64,000 bases of DNA from Larus michahellis (Eukaryota > Chordata > Aves > Charadriiformes > Laridae): NCBI RefSeq assembly GCF_964199755.1, contig NC_133903.1, positions 439,001 through 503,000 on the forward strand. The letters run 5' to 3'. Below, in pieces: positions 12,201-23,500 of this stretch. Below the pieces are notes generated by a model, which searched no databases, had not been told where the DNA came from, and was given only the letters and a program-made list of their open reading frames with translations. How positions within the stretch are numbered: the stretch's first letter is position 1; every line of letters begins with the position of its first letter. The position numbers and the translations under genes are program-made.

Positions 12201-12441
12201 TGTGTGTGTAACCTGGAAGGGACCATTCTGACCAGTGTCGTCTTTTCTGCAGCTGAATGTAATTAAGAGTCAAATGCTGGGAGTTGCTGCACCTCTTTGG
12301 GTTGGTGTAGATAAGACTGTACTAGACCTGAACTGTATTGTGACACTAAGACTTAATGATTTCTGCTTTTCAGGTGCTCCTTGTTTGAGTGGCTTCAGCA
12401 TCTGGTTGTGTGCTGCACTTACGCTGCACCTGCCTTTCTGA
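234..12441 (+). CDS. MSLN: Mesothelin-like GPI-anchored protein, 3' part (partial at 5' end)
   Basis: Seven coding exons can be joined: 234-421, 5471-5626, 7036-7178, 7569-7705, 8654-8751, 10655-10847 and 12374-12441 (TGA at 12439-12441). All have AG acceptors and GT donors, and every junction keeps the frame, giving about 326 visible codons. The gene begins upstream of the window. Recognisable family features are [11 protein letters not shown] and LKEKAKQ in the first exon, running into VWGSLPGW and a LDLRSVDTI repeat in the second; IPPEIFQ followed by [18 protein letters not shown]; and a final exon that is a short hydrophobic tail ([19 protein letters not shown]) directly before the stop, as expected of a GPI-attachment signal. 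Mesothelin, otoancorin and stereocilin share a helical-repeat architecture and act at the cell surface or in apical extracellular matrix. Mesothelin is GPI-linked, and the LDGAQ...GAPCL end resembles its C-terminus. Otoancorin or a mesothelin-like paralogue is the main alternative. The family call is firm; the exact orthologue is less so. Confidence 0.78.
1280..2430 (-). mobile_element. CR1 LINE fragment, endonuclease half of ORF2
   Basis: Reading the minus strand from about 2430 down to 1280, translated pieces match avian CR1 ORF2 from its start. An ORF1/ORF2 junction-like stretch is followed by [20 protein letters not shown], then [35 protein letters not shown], a [16 protein letters not shown] block, [12 protein letters not shown], and a region containing [11 protein letters not shown]. 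The frame is broken several times (for example between the pieces ending near 1929, 1649 and 1575), so it is a dead copy. Unusually for CR1, the 5' half is kept and the reverse-transcriptase half with the 3' tail is missing. The exact ends are by eye. Family identity is firm. Confidence 0.88.
3686..4192 (-). mobile_element. CR1 LINE 3' fragment
   Basis: The plus strand begins with the reverse complement of the CR1 3' end (TTAGGGTTGGAAGGGACCTT and the CCCCCCTGCCCTGGGCAGGA block). On the minus strand, 3808-4035 encodes the terminal part of the CR1 reverse transcriptase, with [17 protein letters not shown] and [19 protein letters not shown]. Upstream ORF2 sequence extends to about 4192. This is the usual 5'-truncated CR1 form, with frame damage. 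It lies in the large intron of the mesothelin-like gene. Confidence 0.93.
5157..5436 (+). other. Unassigned intronic open frame with hydrophobic leader-like segment
   Basis: An open frame from the ATG at about 5155 to the TAA at 5434-5436 begins [13 protein letters not shown], followed by about 20 hydrophobic residues ([19 protein letters not shown]). It continues with a mixed-charge stretch ([20 protein letters not shown], then [14 protein letters not shown]). The same frame is open upstream to about 4993. A splice-acceptor-like TTTTATTGCTTTTAG ends at 5206. It lies only 35 bp before a mesothelin-like exon but is in a different frame and stops before it. I do not recognise the product. It could be an alternative exon, an old mobile-element or viral remnant, or chance. 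Confidence 0.3.
10821..11267 (+). repeat. 55-bp minisatellite spanning an exon/intron boundary
   Basis: Tandem units of exactly 55 bp run from the last ~25 coding bases of exon 10655-10847 into the following intron. Each unit contains CGGTGAGTGCAGCTCTGCCC, and GTGAGT recurs at 10848, 10903, 10958, 11013, 11068, 11123, 11178 and 11233. The units are nearly identical, with substitutions such as CAGCCCCAAG in unit 4 and CCTGGCGG in unit 7. All three minus-strand frames are open through the array simply because 55 is not a multiple of 3 and the unit lacks stops. Those open frames are not genes. Confidence 0.97.
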
Positions 12442-13545
12442 GCCCACGACTGTTAGGCTTGAGGTAAGTTATATTTTCAATAAGAGGTAGCTTTATAACA
12501 GAAACATAGTTCACCTGTAACAGCGAACACCACAGGGGGAAGGACTGCGGGACCCCCTTCCTGCTTTGAATACAGAGAGAATAATTGCTGAATAATTTTT
12601 CTGTATTACAAAGGTGTCTTGTACTTCTATTAGACTAGCTTAGAATCTACTCAAGGGGAAACAACTTTATCTTATCTTTACCGTAAAGCCAACCTTAACG
12701 AAAGTATATTTAAAATTCCATGTAACACCAATCCATTACTGCATTGTTATTTGTAACATGTTGTTAGTATTAATCTGTATTTTGCCTGTTACAGTCTATT
12801 GATTAGATTTTATTCCACAACTGCTTTGATAATCTCCAGTTAAAAGAATGTTGCCATTAACTTTAACTGGATTTTAGCATTTTGACAGGCTAAAATTTAA
12901 CGAGAGCATTGGTGGGCTTAAGGTATGAATTCCAATTAAGCAAACTAAGTGCTTAAGTGTTCTTAGTGTTTAAGACTAAGTGCAAATCAACGTATGTCAA
13001 AAGACTTAGTATTTTTCTTCGCTTTCTGATTTTCAGTGTCCCGTAGCTTACAGAGGAGACGCTAGAGATAAAGAGCCGCAGCTCAGCGTGAGCAGTAGAA
13101 TCAAGAGGCTCCGAGATGCCTGAGTGCAAAGTGGTTAATTTCTTAACACCTTCGTCTGCCATCATGATGTGAAGTATCCCTTTTCCCTACCTTTACCATT
13201 AACAAGTTACACAGGATCCCTCCAAATACTTCAGACAAACTTCAGAACTGGAAATGGCTTATTTATCTCATAAGAAAACCACTGGAAGATACACTTACGT
13301 GCTAGGGAGGAGCCTGAACGACCCAAGGGACACGTGGCAGGCGACTGTGACTTGGAGGCTGATGCATTGTACACACCCAGTGCTTTTTACATTGGCCGAT
13401 TTGTTCTCCCTGTGGTATCCATCTGTTGGGGTTTCTTCTTGTTTTCTGAGTGTACGTTCCTCCGGACAGAGGCGATCCTTCTGCGTGACGTAGTAGAAAC
13501 CGTACTAAAAGTTACTGCTCTTGCAATAAAATAACTTCATCTCCG
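12442..13545 (+). other. Probable 3' UTR of the mesothelin-like gene, likely with an intron
   Basis: A strong donor, GAG|GTAAGTT, starts at 12464, only 22 bases after the stop codon. A good acceptor with a pyrimidine-rich lead (CTTTCTGATTTTCAG) ends at 13036. A canonical AATAAA lies at 13525-13530. The simplest model is a spliced 3' UTR with a last exon of about 13037-13545. A donor this close to the stop would not normally trigger nonsense-mediated decay. This is inferred from signals only. Confidence 0.45.
13525..13530 (+). terminator. Candidate poly(A) signal, mesothelin-like gene
   Basis: AATAAA about 1.1 kb after the stop codon; it is the only canonical signal I found between the stop codon and the gene-poor stretch that follows. 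Confidence 0.45.
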
Positions 13546-16500
13546 GGCTGCTGGTTTAAATCCTGCTCAGATAAGAAGTGATGACGTGTTCTTACAGCGT
13601 AAGCACCTGTACAAAATGTAGTTCCCCATGGCTGTATGTATCAACCCAGAACTGTTGACACGGAGGGGATTGGCAATACTGTTAGCATTTCACGCGACAA
13701 AACGTGCCATGGAAACCTGCTTATGTTCACCAGGAGATGGTCCCTTCACTTCAGGCGGGGCCGAGGCACTCGACTGCGAGTGGTGAGGGGAAGCTGCTCT
13801 CTGGGTCTACGTACTACTGGGACTGTCAGCACAGTACTTTCCACAAGCTTTGTAATAACTAATTTCTCATAATTGTAAACCACAAATATTTTCATGTGTT
13901 TTATCAACACACGGCTTACGTGTCTACTGTTTTCCATGCCACACCTCAGTATTTTAAACAATGGAAAAAACAGATTTATTAAAAATCCTCTGCATGTGAA
14001 CTTACATTTTGATGTCATTAATATGATTTTATGCTGAGAACGCATGGTACCGTTTTCCATTTTGCCATTGCACAAGTCTATCTTTTCTAGACTAAAAAAA
14101 GCAATGCATAGACGTAAAAGTTTAGCTTTTTCATTGAGGGCGGTACATAAATGCCTCTCAAACTTTTATTTGTATTTCTTTATGGCAAACATTACATCTA
14201 GCTTCACAGCGCTGAAAGCAGAACAGAGCTGCGGTAGAGGTGCGGCCGAGGGGCAGCCGGAGGGAGGGCAGAGGCCTGTGCTGGGGAAGGTGAGCATCGG
14301 CCGTCGCTGCTGCTGGGAGTGAGGGTCCCAGCCCAGTCCCGCACGTTCCGTAACTCCTGCGGCGGCAGGAGTCGGGCTGATTTTCAGGGCTTTGTTACTG
14401 GCAAAGCAGGCAGTGCGAGCGCGGCCGCTTTTCACCCCCCCGGTTCCCGCTCCCCGTTCAGCGATCTGCTGCTCTCGCAACTGCCTTTGCTGTAACGAAC
14501 CCTGGCAAGTGCGAGGTGACCTTACAGACAGCACGACAGCCTTCAGCTCCGCGTTTTATGGGCTAAGAGATACTATTGCTGCGAACTGCCTTGCACCTTC
14601 TTCTCCGGTGCTAACGATAAGATTCCAGCTTTTCCTGCTGGGCTTCCTTTTCTGCATGTAAACGGTAGATTGTGACATTTATTTAAATAGAAAAGGATTT
14701 GTTTTATCAATCCCAGCAAATACATGCAAATGCCCACTAAAACCAAAAAAACGCTTCAATAGATCAAATACATTATAAAGATTTATCTGGTTTTTCCCCA
14801 TTAAAAAGTTCTGCCTCATTTAGATGTGAAAGTACTAAAAGGTTGTTTGATTTCTAGAAATTGCCTGACTTGAATTCTGTGTGCGCTTCAGTGGAGATGC
14901 AGGCGAGTATTTTCGTAGTCGAGAAGACAGTCAGCATTTCCAGTTCAGCTGTTCAAGTCAGATACGTGACCTAGCTATACCAAGCACTTCAAAAATCTAT
15001 ACGAGCTGAAAATGATCTTCTGTCAATGTACCTGGGAGTGATTCCGTCTGCAATTATGTGAGTCAGAGTTTAGCTTTTAATTGGAGCAGGAGTGAGCTCT
15101 TTGTTTTGTGCCATCTGTGCCGTAATTTCTTTCAAGCACAAGTGCTTTTAAATAGCTGAACTCCTCGATTATTTATTTATTTTATTAAATTAATAATTAT
15201 GTTAATAACTTTGGCATCACATTTACATTTGGTCAAAGACACACCTATTTCTTACAAGAGCAGTGTCGGGAGGGTAAATGTGGAGCACCCACTTGATGTT
15301 ATACTTATTTCACGGTGAGATTACAAATCCCCTTTGGTTCATAAAATGGTCTGAGCATCTTGGATGGCGAGTATTGTAGAAAAGCAATTTTACTTTTGCC
15401 AATGTACCTCTTGTAAAGGTCACTGATGGAAAAAACCATTCTACAAAAACTGTGGTTCGTGAGATACCTCCCTCAAAACTGTTGGAACTGGATTTCTGTG
15501 GAAAGAATAGATGGAAAGGAGAGGAGGAGACGGAGAGCGCGAGTCCACAGGGTGTGTAATCTGCTACCCATCCACAACCTGGCGCACTGCCATCGCCAAG
15601 AGGAAACTGAAACATGTACGCTTTCCTTTTCACTCCGGGGAAACAAACCGCAGAAACCCTTAATGCCGGCGTCCCTGCCACAGGGTGCTGCTCGTCATAC
15701 GGATCTGTCCCCTGCGCATAGCGACGTTACACACAAAGTGCACGTGGCCACTTTCACTGGAACGCATTCTTGGGAAGAATGTCTCACGGTCCCTCTGCAC
15801 ACCATCAGGGTCTTAGGGAAGAACATACTACAGAGAAGTGTTGTAGAAAGACTGTGATCCTTAAGGAAATGTTGCTGTTTGTTGTACGTGTGTATATGGG
15901 CTATACATATGTATATACATATATACGCACACACACATATATACACACGTATATATATACACATATATATACACACACATATATACATATATATAACATA
16001 TATATACACATATATATACATATATATGTATATAGCATTTGTTTAAACCAAGCTTATTTTTTTCTATATCCTTTTAGTTCTAACATTTATATTTGAGAGT
16101 GAAAAAACCCCAACAGATTAATGCATGAATCCGCTACTGAATATGTGTCATGACGGTATTTTTTTTATCTGCATATTGTGAGAATTGCAGCTCTCCTCTC
16201 CGCCTGTGACTGCGCCGGTGGTTGCTAGGCACTGCCGTACGTACTGCAGGACGTGCACCCGACTGTTGACAGTCTGACATGACTCTGGCGTAGGCCCGGC
16301 TCTTCCAAGGCTGTGACCCAGGGGACAGCTGCTCCTGCCCAGCAGTGTTACCAGCAGGTGTTTCATTTAACTCCTTTGATTGGACGGAGGATTCTTGAAG
16401 GGTTAACAGATGAGAAGAAATACTTCGTTGGTCTATTATTTCAGTGCCTGACACCTTTATATTCAGAATAGTGTTTAGAAAAGAGAAAGAGGCTACTAGA

Positions 16501-19500
16501 TCTGGATCACCGATGGAGAAATATCCTGACCACCAGGTACTGAGGCAATGCCACATTTCCGCTGTCTTTAAATCCTTGAAGATATGAAAGCAACTACCCC
16601 TCCACAGGGTCTGAAATACGTCCCTGTAAAGCTGGCATTATGGCTGCTGCCAGGTTTTGTACAGTACACGGAATGTTTGACTCCCGGTGATCTCAATCTG
16701 TCACATCAGAGCTAACCAACTCCTATCAGTGTGAAGCTCTAAAGATACCTCTTTAAACAAAAATTGCATCCTTCTTTAATTTTAAAGTTAAGAAGCCCTT
16801 TATGCCTCTGTATAATCTGCTCAAATACTCCAGAGGCAATTATGTACTGCATTATGGCAGACTCAGCTTGTCACTTGACGGCTGTGCCCATCGTAGCGTC
16901 ATCGCCACCTGATTTATTTTCCCATAAACAGATTGCCGACCCGTCATATTAGACTGGGACCTTGTTAGAGTCCCATTGTCTGCCCACACTGAAGCAGATG
17001 TGAGACGCCTGCGAAGTGTGCCCGCCAAAGGCGCCGCGGTTATGGGAGGGGTCCAGCTAACTCAACTGGCACTCACAAATGCGCAACAGAATAGTCACCC
17101 GGCATGTGTCACTTGACCAGGTAATCCCACAGCCGCAGGGCACTTGCTGGTATTCTGGCTCTTACCGTGTTGTGGTTATAGATACCGCATGAGTGTCCAC
17201 GAAGCCTATTACAGCGTATCAGTCGAGGAGCAGTAACTCGTTAAACTGCGGTACCCTCTTCCCTTGTGACGGGCTTATCTTCCTTAGAGAGAAGTAGAAG
17301 TCAAATTTCAAATAATCTCTTCCTCTTCACCCCGTCCCCCTCCCCTCAAAAAAGGCTGATATTCTAGGCTGGTTCACGACTTCATGCGTTGTGGTATCTA
17401 TCTCAGTGAAAGTGGTTTTGTAAGCATAGGGGTTCTTTTTGTTTGGGTTTTGGTTTTTTGTTAAAGCAAGATCAGCAGACACATGGGCCTAAGGAGGGCT
17501 AGGAACCTTATTTTACTCCCTTGTAGTCCTGACTAGCAAAACATTTTCTCCTGTGTCATATGATGCGAGACAGCCTTGTGGACTGCTTCCACTGCCGTTG
17601 AGGTCAGGGATCTGCCTTCCCTTTCCAGTAAGGCAGGAAGGAAACTGGATAGAAAAGACAGGTCTGCGAAGAATAAACACAAACTCCAATGTAAGTTAAA
17701 TTTCTCTTATCAGTATTTCAGAACATCTGAAATTGTTCCTCAGAAATGGTATTTTGTGCATTGTCATACAGCATGCTTTTAAAAGTGCAGATAAATTACA
17801 AACTTTTCAGAGAACAAAATAAATCTGTCTGCCATCCAAGTAGCCAGAACTTCATATTTTAGTAAAGTGTCTGGTCCGTTATGAGACTACCTTTCCATCT
17901 CTACGTACTCAGTCCCTAGAGAGAGAAACGACACGACTGGCTCATACACCCCACCTGCCCTCGTAGCAGTTTTGCACCATAGGATACTTTGGTAAAATTC
18001 ACGCCTGGTTCTTTAATCGTACCCAGAAATAGGTAGTCTCGAAATGTATTACATTTTTTCTGCTGAGAGTAGCGGGCAGCCACTGTCCATCTGTCTCTTC
18101 CTGCCCTTTCCTGTTCGGCATCAGTCTGCTTTTCTGAGCCAGATTAACGAGAGGATTTCCTTGCCCTCATGATGCAGGAACACAAGGCACGTTCAGAGTT
18201 TACAACCCAAGTGACTACACATCGGAGTACTAAATGAAGGAACTGTGATCAATGGACTTCCTGCTTTGCTGGCAACAGCGTAACATTTATCTTCTAACGT
18301 TTCAGCTGGTATTAATTAGCCTTACAAATATTTAACAGCATCTCACTTAATATCTGCGATCTTCGCTTTGGGGGACAAGGAGAAAAGAGGGGAGCCCAGG
18401 AGTAAATTCATAGAGGAGAATTATGAAAATAGTGGAAAATGCAGGATAATATTTGCTGGTACTCTTTTCCCAATAATTTATAACTGCTGTATAGAAAAGA
18501 ACTGCATTGATTTATCAAAGAATAGCCATTGCTATAGTTAAAATCATGTGTTGGTTTGATGCAGAAGCTAAAGCTGCCCTAGGTCATCTTTAGCTGGAGC
18601 CTGACGTGTTTCAATATTTAATCAGATGTCAGAAAACAACTTGGATCACAAGTTGAATATATCCTGCATGAACTGAGAAAGAGGTTGAGAGAGGAGGGAT
18701 GTCAGCTCTCTGCCTTTAATGTATCTATTAAAATAGATTCCAGTTATGCGCCTGTCAGTGTTTTTATTAGCTACTTTTATTTCCGTATTCATCCTTTTAG
18801 AAGTGTTTACTTCTAACACATTAAATGCACGTATTTCAATCAAACAGCTAATCCGTCTAGTTCAGACAGTGCTTTAAGATATAAACTGTACTCTCAGACC
18901 TTATTATTCCGTTCATACACAGTGATGGAAATGCCACGGCACCGCAACCATAGACGTTGTACTTGCAAAGCTGCACTTTTGCCCCCGCAGTTGCAGTCTA
19001 CACCACGGACCTGGCGAGTGCTGTCAAACGCCGTCGCCCTCCGTACAAATTCTCCAGGTACCGGACTGGGGTTCCCAACACGTGTCCTCAAGTAGGCAAC
19101 TTACTGGTGACTACATCAAACAGTATTTGATGCTTAAAGTTATTCAATATCTGTTTAGAATAATTAGTCTGTTGGCGCTCAAATCTATTAAACTTTTCAA
19201 ATGTAACATATAACCTCTTCTCTTAGGGCGTTATAAGAGTAAGATAAGAGATACTACGGGGCTTGCCAAGGAGTTGTATTGCTGTACTTGTAACCAGTGA
19301 CTTAAGAGGACAGGCTTTGATTCCTAGTCTCTGAAAATAAGTAAATCTGTCACACTGGGGGTACTTACTAAAAAAAGATAAACTCAATAGGAGGTACTAA
19401 TCAGTTGCCTTTTCTTTCAGGGACTAGGTAAGCCCTTTAAAAATTTCAACATTTATGTTACATTTTAAACAAGAAAATGAAGGTTTGCAGTTAGGACCTT

Positions 19501-19700
19501 TTTAATAAATTTTCAAACAACACGTAACCTTATGATGTGGGAAATTTCCTGTACGTGGTTCCATACGTTATTCTGGAACAGTAAAGTCCTTATGCTGTTT
19601 CCTCAAACTGGAGGTGTAATAAAGTAAACTAGGAAATTTTAAAGAAATAACTTACTCTTTCTGTGGTGCTATAAAAAAGCATATTGCCACTGTTCAGCTG
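13546..19700. other. Intergenic region without recognisable genes
   Basis: This is 6.1 kb between the mesothelin-like gene and the KDELR2 CpG island. Open frames are short, lack splice context and match no family I know. Apart from the AT/CA microsatellite at 15,895-16,034 I see no repeat family or RNA gene. In human, GRID2IP neighbours KDELR2, but I recognise no GRID2IP exon here. Confidence 0.6.
15895..16034. repeat. AT/CA alternating microsatellite
   Basis: About 140 bp of imperfect alternating purine-pyrimidine sequence: runs of TATA, TACA, CACA and CATATATA. Such tracts are length-variable and can adopt Z-form or cruciform structures. The tyrosine/isoleucine-rich open frames on both strands here are artefacts of the repeat. 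Confidence 0.95.
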
Positions 19701-20471
19701 GGATAACCTGATACCTATTTTCCAGAGTCATTGGAATCCCACTCCCGGCTGTCTGCGCTGCTGTTTCGATCGTTGCTGTTTCCCGGAGAGCACTGGGGAG
19801 CACCGGGGCGCCGCCCGAGGCGACCCCTCTCCGCTCGGCTCGGGGCCTCCACGGCCAGGCGGCCGCCGGCGCGGCCCGCCCCGGGACGGGACGGGAATAA
19901 CTGCCCGGTGTTCTTCCCGGGAGGTGCGCACTCTCTGGGGCTACTAGACATGAACCAACTCGGACGCTCGTTTTCACAGAACACGGCAATAGCTGTGTGG
20001 TGTCACCTGCTCGACCGGGCTCTGAGCGACGCGCCGGGCCGGGCCGCTCCTCTCCGTGCGCGCCGGGCCCGAGTCGCCGCCAGCCGCCGCTCCCGGCTGC
20101 ACAGCCCCGCGCTCTGCCGGCAAAGAGCCTCCAATTTATTCATCTAAAAAGGCTTCCGAAGAGTTTAAAGCGAAAAAGGGACCATGTCCTGCTCCGCCCG
20201 CGGTGCCGTGAGGCCTTCCCTGCTCGGCGGCCGGCGGGGTGACAGAGTCTGGCCCGGGCCGTCCCCCTCAGCGCAGGGCGCGGCCGGTCCCGCCGGTGAC
20301 CCGGGCCCCCTTCAGGACTCGCGGCCCGGGCCCCCAACAGAACCCGCGGCCCGTCCGTCCCCGCCGATCCCGCCCCGGCGCTCAGGGCCCGTCCGCCCGC
20401 GGCGGGAGGCGGCGCGGGGGCGGGGCGCGCCCGCCCGTTTCCCAGGGTGCAGCGGGCGCGGTGGCTGTCTG

Positions 20472-20492
20472 GCCACGTCCCCGGGCCACGTC
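20472..20492 (+). promoter_or_regulatory. Two GCCACGTC boxes upstream of KDELR2
   Basis: GCCACGTC occurs at 20472-20479 and again at 20485-20492, 76-96 bp before the ATG. The ACGT-core GCCACGT is the type of element bound by XBP1 and ATF6 in unfolded-protein-response promoters. KDEL receptors are known to be induced by ER stress in mammals. The sequence match is direct; function in this promoter is inferred. USF-type or other bZIP/bHLH factors also bind CACGT cores. Confidence 0.5.
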
Positions 20493-20567
20493 GCTCGGTG
20501 CCCGCTGAGCTTACGCCATCTTCGCTCTCCGGCTCCGGGCTGCGCCGCCGCCTCTGTCGCCGCCGCC

Positions 20568-23500
20568 ATGAACATCTTCCGCCTCACCGGGGACTTGTCC
20601 CACCTGGCGGCCATCATCATCCTGCTGCTCAAGATCTGGAAGAGCCGCTCCTGCGCGGGTGCGTGCGGGGCGGGCGGCGGGGCCGGCCGGGCGGCCGCGG
20701 GCCGCGGCGCCTGAGGGGAGCCGCGCTGGGGGCTGGGCGCGATGGCCGCCGTCGCGCCGCGGCGGGGGGGCTGCCATCGCCTCTGCCGCCCTCCAGGGAC
20801 CCTCCCGGAGGAGAGCTCGGCCGAGCCCAGGGGGTCCCGCCTGCCCGGCGCGCTGCTGTGGTGAGGCGGGGGGGGGGCGACTGCCCCCCCCCCCCCCGGG
20901 GCGTGAGGGCAGGACTCGCCCCGGGCAGGTGAGCAGGGACGATCGGTCCCCGCGGCGCACGGGAGGGGGGCTCAGCCCTCGTACCGACGGACCCCCTCCG
21001 AACCGGGGTGTGGGGGGCTGGGGGAGGGAGGGGAGCCGCATCCCGCCCGCCGCGGGGGGGTGCACTCGTGGGCGCTGCCATTCCGTTACAGCTTTAGTGG
21101 TTGCCATCATTTGTACTTTAATCCCCGAGCACCGGCGCTGGGCCGGCCCCGGGAGGGTCGCTCCCGCCTTATGCAACCGCCGGGCGGCGGGCGAATGAAT
21201 GGAGCGCGGGGCGGGGGGGGTGTCCCTGGCGGGCGGGCGGGCGGGCGGCCTCCCTCCCTGCCCGCCCCGCCGCTGCCGGGCGCGGCGCCGGCGCGGATTC
21301 CCTCGCCCCGCCGGGAGCGGCGGACGGCGGACCCCCGCGCTCCCCACCGCCCTCCCCGCGGGCCCCGCGCTCCGCGGCGGGCGGGCTTGCCGGCGGCCCA
21401 CCGCTGCCCGGTCGTTCCCCCCTCGCCGCCGTGAGGATCGAACTGTGATTCGTGCCCGTTTGAGGCTTCGGGCTGTTGTCGGGTCTGCGACCAGCTGCGG
21501 TGGAGGCTGTCGGGGGGCGGCCCCCGGCCCAGCCCGAGGCCTTCTGTCGCGATACGGCCCGCTCTGACGTGGCAGCGGAGGGGGCCCGGGCTCCCCCGGC
21601 GGAGCAGCGCCCGCCTTCCCCCCGTGTTTTGTACGTGCCTGCTCGGATCCCCTGCGATGTGCTCTGCTGCTTGGCTTCTGGTGTACGGTGTGGTGGCTGG
21701 AGGGAACTGCAGGCAGCGCTTATAACTGCAGCATAGCTGATTTCTGTCGGAAAACTAGGATTTGTTGTAATTCGAAATGGACGTTTCAGTGCTCTGTGTG
21801 TTACACGGGTCAGGCCACCGACCCTGGAAATACTGTTTTTGCTGTGGACTGGGGTCTGACTATGAGCTTGACTTTGCCTTCTCTTCATTGAGCTTCTCCT
21901 TCATTAGGAGGAGTGGTTATTCTTGAAAGTGGTTTGCCATGTGTTGACATATCGCTCAAATACTGAGTTAACGCTCTTGAACAGATGTATCTGTAAAGTC
22001 TTCAGTTAAGAGCGTGAAGAATTAGTTTAAGCTGCAACCTGAAAGGACTGAAAATGAGGAAATTAAAGAGATTGATGCTACAGGTAAGAGGAAGTACAGG
22101 TTTTGCACGTTTTCATGTCAAGTCACTTTTTGCTAATTGCTTGATAGTGCAAAAGAAAAGGTAAATCAATAGCTTTTATTTTAAACACACTTAAAAGTAA
22201 AAACTGTTCTTAACTTTACAAAAGAGCCCAAGCAAATGACTCCACGGTTCAAATGCAGCAGTACTGCAGAACTACTGTTTCTGAAGTCATGGAGCTCAAG
22301 AGCTCTTTCCTAACGAACTTTCCTGGCTCAAGCTCTAGTGGATCAGGAATTCTGTCAGGATCTGGCAGGGAAGGGCCTGGCCTTCTCCAGCTTGTCTGTA
22401 GAGTTCTGTCCTCCACCTTATTTGAGAAATGCAGTCAAGATTACAAACCACAGAGTTAATGATCAGAACACTAAATATCTCTTCTTGTCTGAAGAAGGAG
22501 AATGAGAAATTCTATTGCAAGACTAAAATTCAAGTATGTTTTAGCCAAGAGATTCTTAAGTGACCTTTGGACGCGAGGTTATTTACACAGTATAGTGCAA
22601 TGTAACCTAGTCCCATCTTTCTGCCTGAAAAGTGGTCTGATGTTGTTTTACTTAAGTTAGTTGTGATTGAGGATCTCTGTTACTAGGGATTTATGCAGAA
22701 GAAAGTAGACTCATACTAATCATTATCTTTAGTACTGCTTTCTCCAACACAGAAAAGTAAAGGTGCCTATATTTGCATAGAGCCCTCCACTTTTGCCTTT
22801 ACCAAATTAGCCAGCGTCCCCAAACACAAACGTACGTGCATGGGCTCTTTTTTAGTAGAAAACATCTGTTTCATTCATTTTCCTGACCAAAAGAATGAAA
22901 CAGGGATGTATTTGTGTGGGATTGGGGTTTTAGGTGTCTTCCATTTCGGCCTGAGTCCTTAGGAGTAAATCCAAGTCCATGTTACTTCTGTGAGATTAGT
23001 GTCTGAGGCCTAAAAAGCTCGTCTAGAATGAGAAGAGCACTTCAAAGGAGCATGCGATTTTATTTTTGGGGCTCTATCCTGTTCCTTGTAGTGCTTTGCT
23101 GTTGACAGTTGTGGTGTCTACTAATAAAAACTTCATAAATATATATTCATATGAAGTATGTTTGTAAAGCCATACACAACAATAACTCATAAATAGTTAC
23201 TGGTAAGTGTTGAGCAGTTGCTAAATGCCTCTTATTAGTGGGCTGTCTGGCTTTCCTTTACATTGCATATTAGAGCAGTTCATAAATTAAATAAACATAT
23301 ATCTCATCGTTATTGGTGACTAAGGAAATGCGGGCAAAAGAGCCGCCGCTTTAACTGTGCATTTTTGAAGCAGTAGAAGCTTAGAAAATAAATAAAGACT
23401 CTTAACTGATTGCTGAACGTAGGCTGTGATCCATGAGAGCTGGCAAACCACATGGTGCCGGCTCTTCTCTTCTGGTTGCGCCTGTGTCTGTCTGAGGTCT

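Larger units (their letters stand above)
19770..21650. promoter_or_regulatory. KDELR2: CpG island / promoter of KDELR2
   Basis: A very GC- and CpG-rich block begins abruptly after AT-rich intergenic DNA, surrounds the KDELR2 start codon at 20568 and extends about 1 kb into intron 1. There is no obvious TATA box, so a dispersed CpG-type start is likely. Long open frames in all frames of this block result from low stop-codon density and are not genes. Confidence 0.85.

Noticed and set aside
15695-16096. Tyr/Ile-rich open frames on both strands, 108 codons each
   Set aside because: They are translations of the AT/CA microsatellite.
20140-21888. Many long open frames on both strands, up to 296 codons
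   Set aside because: High GC content removes stop codons by chance. The only supported coding segment here is KDELR2 exon 1 (20568-20658).
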